From Turbatrix aceti (taxonomy: Eukaryota > Nematoda > Chromadorea > Rhabditida > Panagrolaimidae): 64,000 bases of DNA. Under the pieces are notes generated by a model. The model searched no databases and was not told where the DNA came from. It saw only the letters and a program-made list of their open reading frames with translations. Shown here piece by piece: positions 54,054 through 63,906 of this stretch (position 1 is the stretch's first letter; each line of letters begins with the position of its first letter). Made by a program: the position numbers and the translations under genes. The stretch is from assembly GCA_963969345.1 (NCBI GenBank), contig OZ017770.1, positions 9,433,246 to 9,497,245 of the forward strand. Direction: 5' to 3'.

Positions 54054-54737
54054 TCACATCAGACAGTTGACATCGTCGGAGTACATAAATACACGCGGTC
54101 GCCAGGTGGAAACAAGAAGTATACTTCTTATGCCAGATGCTTTCACCTCCGTCCTGACATAAAACGTTGTCAAGTGCTTCTCAGCCAAAATCATGAGATC
54201 GCGTACGCATACGTTATCGATGGTGGTTTTTGTCACCAACGACTCCACGACGGTATTCTTGAGTTCATCAATGGCAAATCGTTTGGCGAGAAGAAGAATA
54301 TCCTGGGCAATGTTAAAATTCTTGATTGTTGACACGCAACCAGCGTAGATGAATGCAATAACCTTTTCCTCCGCCTAAAAATTGAAAAGCACTGTAATAA
54401 AAACCTCAAATTTAAAAAATTAACCCCCTTCAAAGTTCACGTTGTCCAGGAGAATCTCGTGGTTCTTGCATTCGTCAGTGTGTAGCAGCAACATGTCATG
54501 GAATACCGGAGAAAGTGAATCCAACATAAACATGTGACATGGCAGTTCGAAGATTGTCTCGTTAGACGCTCCTAGTAAAACTCTTCAAAAAACTCACAAC
54601 AGAAGAATCTTTCAAAGCCTCATACAACCCCGTTGCGCGCAAGTCAAAGTTGTCGAACACACGCACAAGCTTGTCCTCTTGCGCTGCAAACTTGTTGCAA
54701 ATCCATGCTGCCGTAACAAGACATAAGAAACCCCGAT
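54054..54737 (-). CDS. BTB/POZ-domain protein with a disputed junction
   Basis: Exon 54737-54598 (acceptor tttctttcag) encodes a helical lead-in (WICNKFAAQEDKLVRVFDNF). Exon 54571-54441 encodes the BTB core (ELPCHMFMLDSLSPVFHDML). Exon 54374-54054 (acceptor atttttag) encodes the later BTB helices (EEKVIAFIYAGCV) and a C-terminal helical region, stop TGA. The second intron has good sites (gtgaac, tttttag). The first junction is the problem: the 26 bases between the exons have GT...AG ends (gtgag..ctag) but leave the frame off by one, while a 22-base version (gtttttt..ctag) keeps it. A one-base frameshift would also explain it. The 5' end is incomplete: a short exon around 54842-54880 may precede. 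Confidence 0.6.
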
Positions 54738-54899
54738 CTGAAAGAAAACACGACCGACCAACTGACAAAAACATGTTTTAAAAAAAGCGGAGGACAAGAA
54801 ACATGTGTATACGTATGTTTTTTTTGTTAAACTACATACTGTTGTCGCGAATTCTGGATGACTCAGATACATCCAAAATTAACTTTTTTTTAAAGTCCG

Positions 54900-55039
54900 T
54901 TCATGTTAGTTTGTCGTGTGAGAAAAAAAACACATTTAGCTTGGCCTTGTTTATTCCACATAGTATGTAGGCACAAAGATCACTTGCAGTAAACAAAATT
55001 TTTTAACAGAACAGCAAACCTTCACAGAGGCAGTCGAAA
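54900..55039. other. 3' flank of the TAF9-like gene
   Basis: Short spacer. No poly(A) signal of canonical form is seen on the minus strand right after the stop. Confidence 0.4.
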
Positions 55040-55637
55040 CTAGTCGTCGTAATCCATCTCTTCGGGTTCCGTGTTGTTCTGAACCGGCTCAGTCTCCATG
55101 CGCGGCATCTTGGGCGGAGGCGACAGGGTAGATCCGCTGGTGGACGTCTCCGTAGGGGCCTTCTCGACAGCAGCATAGAGAGGAATCAACGAGCAATGCT
55201 TGCTCGGAGGAAGATGAAGCGAGGGGTTGGCGTTGTTGAGCTTGGGGAGGCGCTGGGCGTTGATAACCCTAGCACGTTCACGCTGCTCCTCCGTCTGCCC
55301 GGCGAACGGGCGATCCTTCGCTGAAAAACAACAAGCTAGGTTGTATCCTCAATTTGGCACAAAACTTACTCAGGTTCGTGAATGCAGTGTCAAGGTCGTC
55401 CGCGGACACGTTACTACGGTTCGCACGCTTGGCGACCGCCATGGCTTCGCCGTAGATGGAATCCAGAAAACCAGCAGCGACGTGTGCAAGCACTTTGGGC
55501 ATCTCCGGGGTCGCTGCGATGTGTTTGGCAGCGATCAGACGAGCAGCACCCTTCTCGAGTTTGGCCATAGCGTCCTCCATTTTGGACTGACCCGGCTTGC
55601 CATCCGCCTGAGAACCATGACCATTGCTTCCGCTCAT
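55040..55637 (-). CDS. taf-9: TAF9-like TFIID/SAGA subunit
   Basis: Exon 1 is 55637-55370 (donor CTGA|gtaagt), exon 2 is 55320-55040 (acceptor tgtttttcag), total 549 bases, 182 residues. Residues about 45-90 fit a histone fold (VLAHVAAGFLDSIYGEAMAV then NVSADDLDTAFTNL). Exon 2 holds the conserved TAF9 tail after the fold: FAGQTEEQRERARVINAQRL, then LPPSKHCSLIPLY, matching the family pattern LPP.RYCL..P.Y. TAF9 pairs with TAF6 in TFIID. The C-terminus is acidic (EPEEMDYDD). Acceptor cgtttatag lies 35 bases upstream of the ATG. The extended N-terminus (about 25 residues) is not typical, and the assignment rests on fold plus tail. Confidence 0.75.
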
Positions 55638-55889
55638 CTTGAATCAATTTCGCGGTCTTCTTCGAATAGCTATAAACGAAAAAAAAAGATTTCTGTACCA
55701 CTTTTTTTTTCAAGATATAAAATCGTGAAAAGGACAGCAGAAAATGTTGTAACAATCAAGCGTACGACCGACAGATCACGTCATGTGTATTCGCGGGATA
55801 TCAGTAAGTGCCGTCATTCAACGACAAAGATGTGCAAGATACCAACTGATACGGAAAAACGGAACGCGCACAGAAAGAAGCAATGCCAC

Positions 55890-56560
55890 CGCTGACGTGG
55901 GTAAAAGCAACGACAAAAAAGAGAACGACAAAAAGAGAAGAAACAAGAAAAGCCAAATATACACTTTTTTTTCGCCTCAGGTCCATAATGCGCACGCAGT
56001 GTGACAACAAATGCTTCCCTCACACGTCTTCGTGTGGGGCGCAACGTGGAGCAGGCGTAGTTTGTCTAAACGTTATCTGGGGTTTTTACGATATTTCTGA
56101 TAAGTTTAACCGGGCGAAGCAAATGGCATGGTTCGGGGCCTCCAGGTTCAGTCAACTGGGACCATCTTCCTGATTTTGATCGTCTTTCTATTCGCCTCCT
56201 GGCGAATGCATGCCCTCGTTCGCCATAGTACGACGCTAAACTTACTTGAGCGTATACTCCCTCTACCGTGCCGCGTTTGCTTATCCGCTTGCCGCCTTGA
56301 TCTTTCTTGATGTCCGATGAAAGCCGGTACACGTCCATTCTGCTCATGCCTGCAAATCGGGTCCGTGTGCTCTTTATAAAACCACTCACCGAATTAGGTT
56401 CTTGACTTTGCACGGAAGGTTTGGTACGACGCCATGGATACTCGAGGTCAGCTGACATACATATCGCTGCTCGCGTTGGGCACGAACTCTTCGTCCGGCC
56501 TTGGCCTTGGTGAGTCCGGCATTGACCCATTTCGACTTCTATCGCTTTTCTTAGTCGGGT
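55890..56560 (-). other. Possible minus-strand gene, exons not resolved
   Basis: An exon-like stretch 56349-56246 lies between acceptor gatttgcag and donor CTCAA|gtaagt (GMSRMDVYRLSSDIKKDQGG in one frame). 56065-55970 follows acceptor gataacgtttag in matching phase (REAFVVTLRAHYGPEAKKK). A further 40-base intron-like piece (gtgagt..tttgcag, 56389-56350) precedes the first. The frames upstream do not join cleanly, so the gene may be decayed. No family recognised. Confidence 0.3.
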
Positions 56561-56976
56561 CACGAACGCACCCTTCCCTTTGCTCCTGCAGGGCCTATCC
56601 GGACCAGATATTGTATTAACCCAGCTTATCTGTCATATGTAACATCAGCCTTCCGCCGGTTTTGGTTATGCTCAATTAGCTACGACCTGATTCTCGTTCT
56701 GTTCCTCTCGTTCGCTGCGACACAGACGGTCGATACTCGCCCGCGCTCTCCTCTTCATTAGACGCTTCCTCCTTCTCGCTATTCTGGCATGTTCTAAGCG
56801 CTTCTGGCGTTGACCTTTGCGTTGCTGAAGACCTGGATGCGCTAATTCTACACCACGTGTTTGGATCCTTTTTATAAAAACAATTGGTTGAATTGAACGT
56901 CGGATTGAAATGAAGGACCGATCTTTAAATTCCAGAAAGATTTAGGACTCTTCTCCGGCTTTGGAAACTGTTGCCC
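56560..56976. other. Intergenic, no gene recognised
   Basis: GC-moderate sequence with pyrimidine-rich plus strand. No ORF with support. Confidence 0.4.
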
Positions 56977-57189
56977 ATGAGTTCCGACAGCTCTGATACC
57001 AAGGCCGACTCCTCGAATTCTTCGGCTCCCAGCGACAACTCTCCGATCACAGAACAGAAGGAATGTGTTAGACAACGTTTTGAAAATTCTTTACGAAATT
57101 TTGCCAAAAAACTTGTTTTTACTATGAAAAGTTTGTGCCGTAAAATTCACCTGAATGAGGCAACTACAGGCGGAGTTACGATCGCCTGA
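56977..57189 (+). CDS. Short Ser-rich ORF, doubtful
   Basis: ATG at 56977. 70 codons: an acidic Ser/Asp N-terminus (MSSDSSDTKADSSNSSAPSD) and a basic helix-like part. The stop overlaps the start of the foldback MITE at 57186, so the native C-terminus could have been cut. Unknown function. Confidence 0.3.
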   Translation: MSSDSSDTKADSSNSSAPSDNSPITEQKECVRQRFENSLRNFAKKLVFTMKSLCRKIHLNEATTGGVTIA

Positions 57190-57535
57190 AATCACGTTTT
57201 TGCTATTTTTGACGATTTTTGGCACGTTGTAGCTAAAAAAACTACGGCATTTCAAAAACCGGGGTACAAATTGATTGACGTAGTTTTTGATGGAAAATCT
57301 GATAAAAATATAAAAATATAGGTTTGCCACCTTGAAAAATGCCGAAACCAATGTTGTCACTGTGACCCCTTTTAAATGCAAATTTCGGCATTTTGTTAGG
57401 TGGTAAACCTTTATTTTTATATTTTTATCGGATTCTCCATCAAAAACTACGTCGAACAATATGTACTTCGAATTTGTGTTTTTATAGCTACAACGTGCCA
57501 AAAATCGTCAAAAATAGTAAAAACGCCATTTTAGC
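57186..57535. mobile_element. Foldback MITE
   Basis: Arms 57186-57330 and 57395-57530 are reverse complements, with termini cgtttttgctatttttgacg and cgtcaaaaatagtaaaaacg and inner words gacgtagtttttgatgga. No ORF. A clear target duplication was not found. Confidence 0.75.
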
Positions 57536-58032
57536 CAACAAGAAAGAGAACTCATGATGAGCGCCAAATAAACCAGTTGAACAATATGTGAGTGCTTTAT
57601 ACAAACTTTGACGTGTTGGGCGTAGCATTTTATGTGGTACAACAGCAAATACCAAAATTACTGTCTTTTGTAATTCAATTTAGGCTGAAAAAATCTTTAG
57701 TAAGCGCTTGTGTTTGCGCAAATGAACACCAGCTTTCATTTCTTGTAGAAATTATATGTATTTACATATAAAACTTTCAGTGAAGTCGAGGATGTTTATA
57801 AATAACACCGCTATTTTTTTTGTTTTTTGGCGTTAGATGGCTTTTTTATTAACACCACAACAGATGTCACAGCAGATAAATGAAAGAATACGTTCGCTTG
57901 CTTGCATTTTCCAATACAAAAGTGCTTACGTTTTGTTTTATAAGATGTACAACACTGATTCTTTTGCGCTGTGAAAGCCGCAATCATAAGTTACGTGCTT
58001 CTTTGCATCCGTTATTATTTTTTTGTTTTCAG
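57536..58032. other. Intergenic upstream of the acidic-protein gene
   Basis: AT-rich, no gene. It ends in a strong acceptor. Confidence 0.45.
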
Positions 58033-58042
58033 GTTCGGCAGC

Positions 58043-58240
58043 ATGGCAGTAGATGAGGATTCCGACGATTCTACTGCCCCCAAGCCGAAGCGTACAAAAC
58101 TGGAGGTCGTCGACGCGGATGAGCATACCATCAACTTTGATGATGTCACCTCCGACTGGGACAGCGGTCCTGTATCGTTCGAATCGACAGAGAGTGACTC
58201 CGGCGGCGTCGGCGGCGGTGGCGATTTCGCGGTTTTCTAA
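58043..58240 (+). CDS. Small acidic protein
   Basis: Acceptor tttttttgttttcag ends at 58032, eleven bases before ATG 58043. There is no obvious donor upstream, so spliced-leader addition is likely. 65 residues: acidic start with a basic patch (KPKRTKLEVV) that could be a nuclear localisation signal, then Asp/Ser-rich, ending in a Gly run and FAVF. Poly(A) signal AATAAA lies at about 58280, 40 bases after the stop. Unknown function. A MITE inserted just downstream (58319). Confidence 0.6.
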   Translation: MAVDEDSDDSTAPKPKRTKLEVVDADEHTINFDDVTSDWDSGPVSFESTESDSGGVGGGGDFAVF

Positions 58241-58318
58241 TTCGATCGTTTCTGTTTTGTTCTGCTGAATTCTTTTCCAATAAATACATGATTCTTTATT
58301 GTTGTGGTTGCTTGGGGG

Positions 58319-58674
58319 CAGGGTGGCGAAACTTCCATGGGAATTAGAAATAGGGGAATTATCCCATGGGATTCCCATGGGAATCCCCGGGGATATTTTT
58401 TAGTACTTTTAAAAAAGTTCATGCTCGTACAAAAAAGATATCCAAAAACACACTTATTTTATTAATGTATTAAAACTAACAATGAAAATAAAATCATTTA
58501 CCTAATTTGAAAGAAAAAAGCACGCGCCTGCGTAAAATAACGGCGTTATTTTAGGCGATATCGCGCATTTTCAAAATTTCGTGGGGAATTATCCCTTGAT
58601 AGATGTGAATCCCGGGATAATTCCCGGGATATTTTCCATGGGACTCCCATGGGAATCCCCTCTTCGCCACCCTG
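58319..58674. mobile_element. hAT-like MITE, gggattccc-word type
   Basis: 356 bp, perfect 12-bp termini CAGGGTGGCGAA and TTCGCCACCCTG, and a perfect 8-bp target duplication CTTGGGGG (58311-58318 and 58675-58682). Subterminal regions are built of gggaat/attccc and ccatgg words in both orientations. No ORF. Related fragments are at 4449 and 42340. Confidence 0.9.
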
Positions 58675-58682
58675 CTTGGGGG

Positions 58683-59585
58683 TAAGAAGCCTGGAGGGAT
58701 TAATAAACGTGGTTTTTCTCTTGTCACCTAAACTATACACATTCGATTCAATGAGTGTGATATGTACATAATGTGTCTGGATAAGTTTATTTAGTTCGAC
58801 AAAGGTTTTTGCGGACGAACAGTTTTGTTTCTGTAAGCTACATTCCCCTGGCGATAGTCAGGCTAGAGTGAGATAGTGTTTATTTGTACCGGTGCCATAT
58901 ATATTATCCCGTTTACCGTAGATCCGTTCTTCCAGCATTCCACACCGAGCACAGCTAATCGGTTGGTTATAAGCCACGGGTTAGCACGGCTGTCAACACC
59001 ATCAACATTTTTTACTGTGGGTGTGTGCATGCAAAACAGGAGGGAAGAAAACAATGATTATCTTTTCCTGATTTCTTGCCTTTGCCCATATTCCATGAGA
59101 AACGTGACTGAGCACCTTTTTCAGTTTTCACAGATATGTCGATGGCGCCGCTTTGTCACGTCTATAGGAAGTAGACAAACGTAAAACTGAAGGGATCAGA
59201 GTGAACTCAGATCCAGTGATTGTCTCATGTGTGGCTACTAGATCACACAAAATAATCAAAAACCGGGTCTTTATCAAAATTGAATACCCTTTTTGTCAGT
59301 GTAGGATATTCGCGCCGAAAAAAAATGATTCTAAACAGCCCGAAATTGCCGTGCTTTGTGTTATGTAGTTAACCGCCGAACATGAAAAACCTGAATGAAG
59401 CAGACACTGTTCAGATTCAGCTTATTATACCTAAAAGAACGAGTCATATTTATTGTTTGCAAGTGTAAGCCTCTCATTCAAAAGGTGTTATAATAATTCA
59501 GCCGGTTACTATTTATTGTGTGTGCGAAGAGCATGCAAAAACAAAAAAAAACGGGGTCAAACGGACCGGGCTGGGCATAGGGGTT
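58683..59585. other. Intergenic, no gene recognised
   Basis: No supported ORF. Short frames at 58863-59184 on both strands overlap each other and lack splice context. Confidence 0.45.
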
Positions 59586-59783
59586 TCATGTCCCTTTTTT
59601 TGGTATTTTTAAGACTCGGATAGCTTCCACAATTGTGTTCTGCTTTGCAGTCAGGTTAGTTCTTGTGAGCGCGGCAATGATCGAAGCCACAAAGTCGCCT
59701 CCGTTCTTTGAGTGCACGTGAAAAGCATGCACGGTATATCGCGTTGCGCGACTGCCTTTATGCGCAACACCGCTGTGCGTCTT
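59586..59783 (-). CDS. Possible terminal exon, unidentified
   Basis: An open frame on the minus strand with a well-mixed composition (THSGVAHKGSRATRYTVHAF, then GGDFVASIIAALTRTNLTAK) ends in TGA at 59586-59588. It is preceded by a pyrimidine tract (aattttttttaaag) that could be an acceptor. No upstream exon was found. Not recognised. Confidence 0.3.
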   Translation of the reverse strand, partial: KTHSGVAHKGSRATRYTVHAFHVHSKNGGDFVASIIAALTRTNLTAKQNTIVEAIRVLKIPKKGT

Positions 59784-59996
59784 TAAAAAAAATTGGACCA
59801 CAAGTTGGAGGCAGGAGCACATGTTTATTTTTATTGACTCACTCTCTGTTGTACCATTGATTTTTGATGCAAAATTAGTACCTGGCTGATTCAAGTTTTT
59901 TAGCTATGTCAAGCGCTATTGATGTTTGCATTATGTTTGCCACACACAAAACTGTCATCGTGCATGGACAAACTTTAACGTTTAATCATCGTTTTG

Positions 59997-61032
59997 ATAA
60001 ATTAAAAGCCAAACACAGCTGTGAAAATGCCGGGGCTGGAAGTCACTTCCACTTATAAAATAGACCACAGATAATCAGTATGCAAATCCTGCGACACGTC
60101 GTCTAGCTGAGGTGTAGGATACCGGGTGGAAGATTGAGACAGGTCACTTGGTTGACTGCGTTTTTTGGCACGTTTTTGCCGCATGTTCGGTTTGGTGCCA
60201 GCTGGAGCATTGTTCGTCTTTCTTGGCATTGTGGCTTGATGTGGTCTTTCTTTCCGCATGCGTAGCACGTTCGCTGCTCCCGCACTTGCTATAGCAGGGC
60301 ACTCGGCGGTTGTCTGCGACACCTGGTCTTCTTGGTTTTAGCCGGCCGTAGTACTTCTTGAAAGGTATCTTGCAATTTTTTAAGGCCCGGAGTTTGCCCC
60401 CTTCAAAATCCCATATTTTTCACAAATTATTGCTTGCATTTAATTAAACTGATGAGCAACAATGTAAAAACAATGTAAACCGTAACAAAAAAACAACCGT
60501 GCTTCAAAAAACACAAAAAAATAGTAACAAAAAACAACAACACTGTCAATCAAGTCAGAGCGGATGAGTGGGATCGCAACGTTGCCTAAGCGTCGTCATC
60601 TGGTTCCTCTTAGTCAAACTCAGATGGTTCAGGTTTGACTTCGCGTTCCTCGACGACATTTTGGGGTTCATGTTCATCAGTGTCCGAGAACGGGTCTTCT
60701 TGCTTGACTTCCAGTTCTGCAATATCGTTGGCGGCATGATCGAGTTGTTCTCCGTCATAATCCATGAAAGGATCGTCTTCCTTGATGTCCAGTTGCTGGA
60801 AAACTTGATGAATCATTCTCGGCTGCTTTTTCTTATTTTTATTGGCGTGCCAGGTCAATGCTTCGCCGTGACATCCAGGACAATGACAGCCAGGAATATT
60901 GTTGATCGGGCGATGCTCGTACTCCTTGGTAGGAACGTCTGAAAAAGTAGTATGTGATATGAGATTGCAAAACAGACTCAGACAAAGTAGTGTAACTTAC
61001 AGATCTTACGAGGACGCTGAACTTTACGAGAC
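59997..61032. repeat. Inverted duplication, right copy (partner 52786-53806)
   Basis: Contains the authentic last exon and 3' flank of the PITH gene and the gag-like relic. The copy at 52.8-53.8 kb is its reverse complement, about 6.2 kb away. Three host genes lie between. Confidence 0.88.
60103..60285 (-). pseudogene. Gag zinc-knuckle relic, right copy
   Basis: Minus-strand frame with CYACGKKDHIKPQC, a canonical CX2CX4HX4C zinc knuckle, followed by a second Cys pair (NRTCGKNVPKNAVNQVTCLN) as in gag-protease junctions of Ty3/gypsy elements. No capsid or protease remains. It lies about 330 bases downstream of the PITH gene stop. Confidence 0.5.
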
Positions 61033-62261
61033 GATGAGAGGCGATGAGCGGGCAAGTTTTCCTGATCAACGATGTCCTGACGTCGGGTGGAAACAGGCCC
61101 AGTGTCGTTGCCGTTGTTCAGCGATTCCACGCCGCATTTATGTTGCAGACGGAGAGAACGACGAAGAGTGACGGTTTCAGTACGGTTCTCTGAAAAAGAA
61201 AGTCATTTATCCAAAGTGTTTCATAAAAAAGCAAAATTAACACACCCCGAATTTCACCAGGCGGCGAGATGTTGGAAGGATGAGCGTCGTCCGAAGGCAA
61301 GAACAAATCTTCCTCATGGACGACATTTGGAGGATCAAAGTCGGCATCAGTGTCGTTCTTGCTTTCCTCCAATTCAACACCGGTATTTGGACGATCAGAG
61401 TCGACGGTTTCAGAGATGTCTGAAAAAATCCATGAATAACAATGTTGCATATAAAAAAGAAAGTAACAAACCCTGGATTTGAGCCGGTGATGGAGGGGCG
61501 TTGGAAGGCGGAGCGCTGTTCACGAACAGGTCCTGACCGACGACGACCTGGTTGGCGCTCTCAGGACAAACCACATCTGAAAAGGCACGCACAATTTATA
61601 CAAACAAAAATTATTTCAGAAACATACGGCGATCAACATCCGGCGAATCAGAATTTGAGCCAGTCTCGAATCCGCTGTCATGCGCACCAAGCGAAGCAAA
61701 GGAATTATTCGGTGTGTGAAGACGATCCAGGCTAGAGATGTCTGAAAATAATATAATAATTTGTTATCCACATCGAAAAACAACAGAAAGCTACTTTTGG
61801 AGGGCAGGTAGTTGATCGGAGGCAAGGTCAATGCTGCATCGATGTTGGGCACGCTCGGATTACAAAGGCCGATGAAGTACACGCGAGTATGCGGGCCATA
61901 GTTGTTCTTGACAAAGATGCCGAGATTTTTGACGTCCTTGAACAGATCTGGAGCAAGCTGGTAGACAATATCACCCGATCCGTCGGTGAGAAGCATCGCC
62001 TCATAATCTGGCGTGGAGATCATGGCATCAAGATATGTGGTCTAAAAGTCGTATGACAACATTTTTTATTTGCTTCACAAACGAAAAAATAGTTTACAAA
62101 CCTTGTTCTTGAAAAGCGAGACTTTATGTGGATGAGTGGTGCTCTTGTCGTTCTCGTCCTTCTTCTCGCCCATGATCGTGATGCCCGTGAAACTGATAGA
62201 ACGCGTGAATCGAAGGTCAAAGTAAAGCGATGTACCATAGTCGCTCTCGACGTACTTCGAC
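60610..62261 (-). CDS. PITH-domain protein with a long acidic C-terminal extension (5' end missing)
   Basis: Seven minus-strand exons with matching phases: 62261-62102, 62041-61795, 61741-61628, 61576-61472, 61419-61246, 61189-61001 and 60938-60610 (stop TAA), about 439 residues in the window. All acceptors are (a/t)tt(t/a)cag-like. The first two exons hold a PITH domain: SISFTGITIMGE, HPHKVSLFKNK, NLGIFVKNNYG and TRVYFIGLCN, matching the family features of TXNL1 and PITHD1, which associate with the proteasome. About 300 further residues follow, Ser/Asp/Pro-rich with an Arg-rich patch, a possible metal site (CHCPGCHGEALTWH) and two KxEDPF repeats. That tail is not part of known PITH proteins. 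The exons before 62261 are not visible. Confidence 0.75.
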
Positions 62262-62314
62262 CTGAAATGTGATTATTAGCTGACGCACAGCATTCACTTT
62301 CGCGTCAATCGAGC

Positions 62315-63512
62315 GTGAAAATGCATTCATTCGCCCATATAGTGTTGACTTTGGCAGCTTCGCGCATTGGCATTTTTAAATTGTTAGTGACGGCATCTAC
62401 CATAATGATTAGAGCAAGTCCTGAACTTTCAAACAAGCCCCCAACGGCACGAAAATGTTGATTTTTGGCACAGCTACAGTGATTTCCAGTTTCGATTTTA
62501 AATCGTCGATTGCAGCCGTTTAAGGCTACAACTGAACAATCGGGTCAACAGCAAGGCATAAAATCCGGCCGGCCGGCCGCAAAAGCCGGGACGGCCGGCC
62601 GGCCGCGGCCGGCTGCGGGCCGGCTTTTCGATTCAAGGCCGGCCGAAAAAGCCGGGAAAAGCCGGAAAAAATTCGAAAGTTGATTTTTTTCGAAAAAAAG
62701 TATGATTTTCTGACGTTTTTGTGCTTCGTTCGTCTTTTTTTTTACTTTTTACGACAGGGGAATTTACTATTATGCATTTTTCCATAATATTAGGTTGTTT
62801 CCAAAAATTTTTTTTTTCAAGTTTGGTCAAATTTTGCAAAAATAACCCTAAAATAAAGCACGACAATTTTTTTCAAAAAATAGGCCGCGGCCGCGGCCGG
62901 CCCGGCTTCGGCCTGAAAATTTAGGCCGGCCGCAAGCCGGCCGGCGGCCTGATTTTTAGGCCGGTTTTATGCCTTGGTCAACAGAAAGTTCCATCAGGTT
63001 GGTGTCAGTCGATATAGCCAAGTGCCGTTTGTTGAACATCGAAGAGGACCGAGATTCCTCACAAAAACTGTTTTACCCTATAAAAACGTCCTGTTTGCTT
63101 TTTGTGCTCATGCAAAATTGAAGAACTTTCTTTTTAGGAGTGCTTGTTTTTGATAATTTGTGCAAATGCGTGCGCATTTTTATAGGGTAAAACAGTTTTC
63201 GTGAGGAATCTCGGTCCTCTTCGATGTTCAGCAAACGGCCCTTGGCTATATCGACTGACACCAACCTGATGGAACTTTCTGTTGACCCGATTGTTCAGTT
63301 GTAGCCTTCAACGGCTGCAATCGACCGCTAAATTTTTTTACTTGAAAAGGCTGCAACTAGGGCAAAACTGAACATTTTTAGGTCATCGAGGGATTGTTTC
63401 GAAGTTCAGGACATGCCTTATTCAATTCCCTAGATGCCGTCTCTAAGAATTCAAAAATGCCATTGCGCGAAGCTGCCAAAGTCAACACTATAAGTGCGAA
63501 TGAACGCGCTCA
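62315..63512. mobile_element. Foldback element with nested MITE
   Basis: Outer arms (62320-62400 and 63425-63510, sharing tatagtgttgactttggcag and cttcgcgcaatggcatttt) and an inner hairpin (62985-63105 and 63165-63285, sharing gttttaccctataaaaa and gaggaccgagattcctcac) are reverse complements. A separate MITE sits at 62552-62976. It lies upstream of the visible PITH exons and may interrupt the gene's 5' part. No ORF. Confidence 0.75.
62552..62976. mobile_element. hAT-like MITE, ggccgg-word type
   Basis: 425 bp with perfect 12-bp termini CAAGGCATAAAA and TTTTATGCCTTG and a perfect 8-bp duplication GTCAACAG (62544-62551, 62977-62984). The unoccupied site is visible in the other arm of the surrounding foldback. 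Both ends are almost pure ggccgg/ccggcc words, while the centre is AT-rich, so base composition changes sharply within the element. Confidence 0.92.
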
Positions 63513-63906
63513 TTTTTTTTTCGATTGTCGCAAAATAAGGGGAAAGTGAATGCTGTGCTGACGCCTAATAAAAGCCGCGATCCGCGAGCAAATCAAAGCG
63601 TGGGAAATAAGTCTAATCTCAAATCAAATCGATCGCAAACTGATGCATATGCACATCAGTCTATGAGATACTCGAGAGTGCGTTCGTCTAGTACTTACAC
63701 ATCGATTTGAATTTAGGTAGGAAGGAATTGAGTATATTTTGTCCATCCGCAAAAGCAATACGGAATTACATATAAAAACGCCATAAATAAAGCAAACAAG
63801 AAAATGCATGTTGCTCACAAAAAAATTAATTTGCGGTAAATTTGAATTTAAAAATATAGAAACAGTGAAATGCAAGCACTACGATAATCGGCGCCAAGAC
63901 GAACCA
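63513..63906. other. No gene recognised
   Basis: Short frames only. No splice or family evidence on either strand. Confidence 0.45.

Noticed and set aside
56066..56563. 165-codon minus-strand ORF taken as one exon
   Set aside because: A donor (CTCAA|gtaagt) and a 40-base intron-like piece lie inside it, so the whole frame is unlikely to be translated as such.
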